From IMG/VR virus record IMGVR_UViG_3300030419_007499, positions 1 to 43,112 of that record: a DNA stretch of 43,112 nt. One strand, 5' to 3'. Positions 43,019 through 43,112 of the stretch are shown here, piece after piece. How positions within the stretch are numbered: the first letter of the stretch is position 1; the number at the start of each line of letters is the position of its first letter. The position numbers and the translations under genes were made by a program. The notes under the pieces are model-generated. The model saw only the letters and a list, made by a program, of their open reading frames with translations, searched no databases and had not been told where the DNA came from. The stretch is from a virus.

Positions 43019-43112
43019 ATGAAACATTTAGTAACAGGCGGAGCAGGATTCATAGGTAGTCATTTAGTGGATAAGTTAATATCCGAAGGTCACGAAGTCA
43101 CGATTGTCGATG
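43019..43112 (+). CDS. Nucleotide-sugar epimerase/dehydratase or decarboxylase (SDR), 3'-partial
   Basis: Only the first 31 codons are in the window: [20 protein letters not shown] then EGHEVTIVD, the classical [14 protein letters not shown]-binding start of extended SDR sugar enzymes. It starts 10 bp after the dehydrogenase gene. UDP-glucuronate decarboxylase or epimerase is plausible beside a UDP-sugar dehydrogenase but cannot be told from this fragment. Confidence 0.8.
   Translation, partial: MKHLVTGGAGFIGSHLVDKLISEGHEVTIVD

Noticed and set aside
24426-43112. Host O-antigen locus or prophage-bacterial junction
   Set aside because: Gene packing, the shared divergent control region, glycosyltransferases also inside the phage replication operon, and the lack of export genes favour a phage-encoded cluster; not fully excluded.
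1-43112. tRNA genes, attachment sites, integrase or transposase
   Set aside because: None recognised on reading; the only non-coding stretch over 200 bp is the control region at 24209-24425.

Overview
The window looks like part of the genome of a tailed bacteriophage, most likely marine and possibly T4-like or another large myovirus type. The reasons are giant repetitive fibre proteins built from VGIGT and SGDASITGEL units, a row of LamG-type lectin domains, an Hsp20, a phage sigma factor, a bacterial-type SSB, a T4 gp1-like dNMP kinase and very tight gene packing. The DNA is A+T-rich, and many starts lack a clear Shine-Dalgarno site. The host cannot be named from this sequence. No tRNA, rRNA, CRISPR array, insertion sequence or integrase was seen.

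Region 1 (1-19282, + strand) is a virion adhesin module. It holds a giant fibre protein running in from the left edge, three LamG/jelly-roll proteins with about five LamG-like domains, a small conserved-looking protein, a second giant fibre protein (2276 aa) and a small cap protein. The two giant proteins share a module of about 95 residues (six copies), with stretches that are identical at DNA level.

Region 2 (19279-24208, - strand) runs from a central promoter region toward the fibre genes. In transcription order it encodes a dNMP kinase, a sigma factor, SSB, a GT-B glycosyltransferase, Hsp20, a small secreted Lys-rich protein with its own terminator, a coiled-coil protein, a GT-A glycosyltransferase and an FmdB-like protein. 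It converges on region 1 with overlapping stop codons.

Region 3 (24209-24425) is a divergent control region and the longest non-coding stretch in the window. It has a near-consensus sigma70 promoter on each strand, both placed so that transcription should begin at or next to the start codon. It also has three TAATATTA palindromes and an 11-bp direct repeat with a 23-bp period.

Region 4 (24426-43112, + strand, running off the right edge) is one continuous operon of at least 18.6 kb. It starts with a small winged-helix-like protein and continues with about 20 carbohydrate genes. These comprise nine glycosyltransferases or glycosyltransferase-like proteins, a DegT-family enzyme with His in place of the catalytic Lys, SDR epimerases, WecB, short NeuA and NeuB homologues, a UDP-sugar dehydrogenase lacking its C-terminal domain, a sugar N-formyltransferase, an AsnB-type amidotransferase, a polysaccharide deacetylase, an SGNH esterase and two methyltransferases. 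I see no flippase, polymerase, ligase or other membrane protein. The inference is that this phage builds its own elaborate glycan in the cytoplasm, perhaps to decorate its virion proteins (the giant fibres are obvious candidates) or its DNA, rather than exporting a surface polysaccharide. This is the most interesting system in the window.
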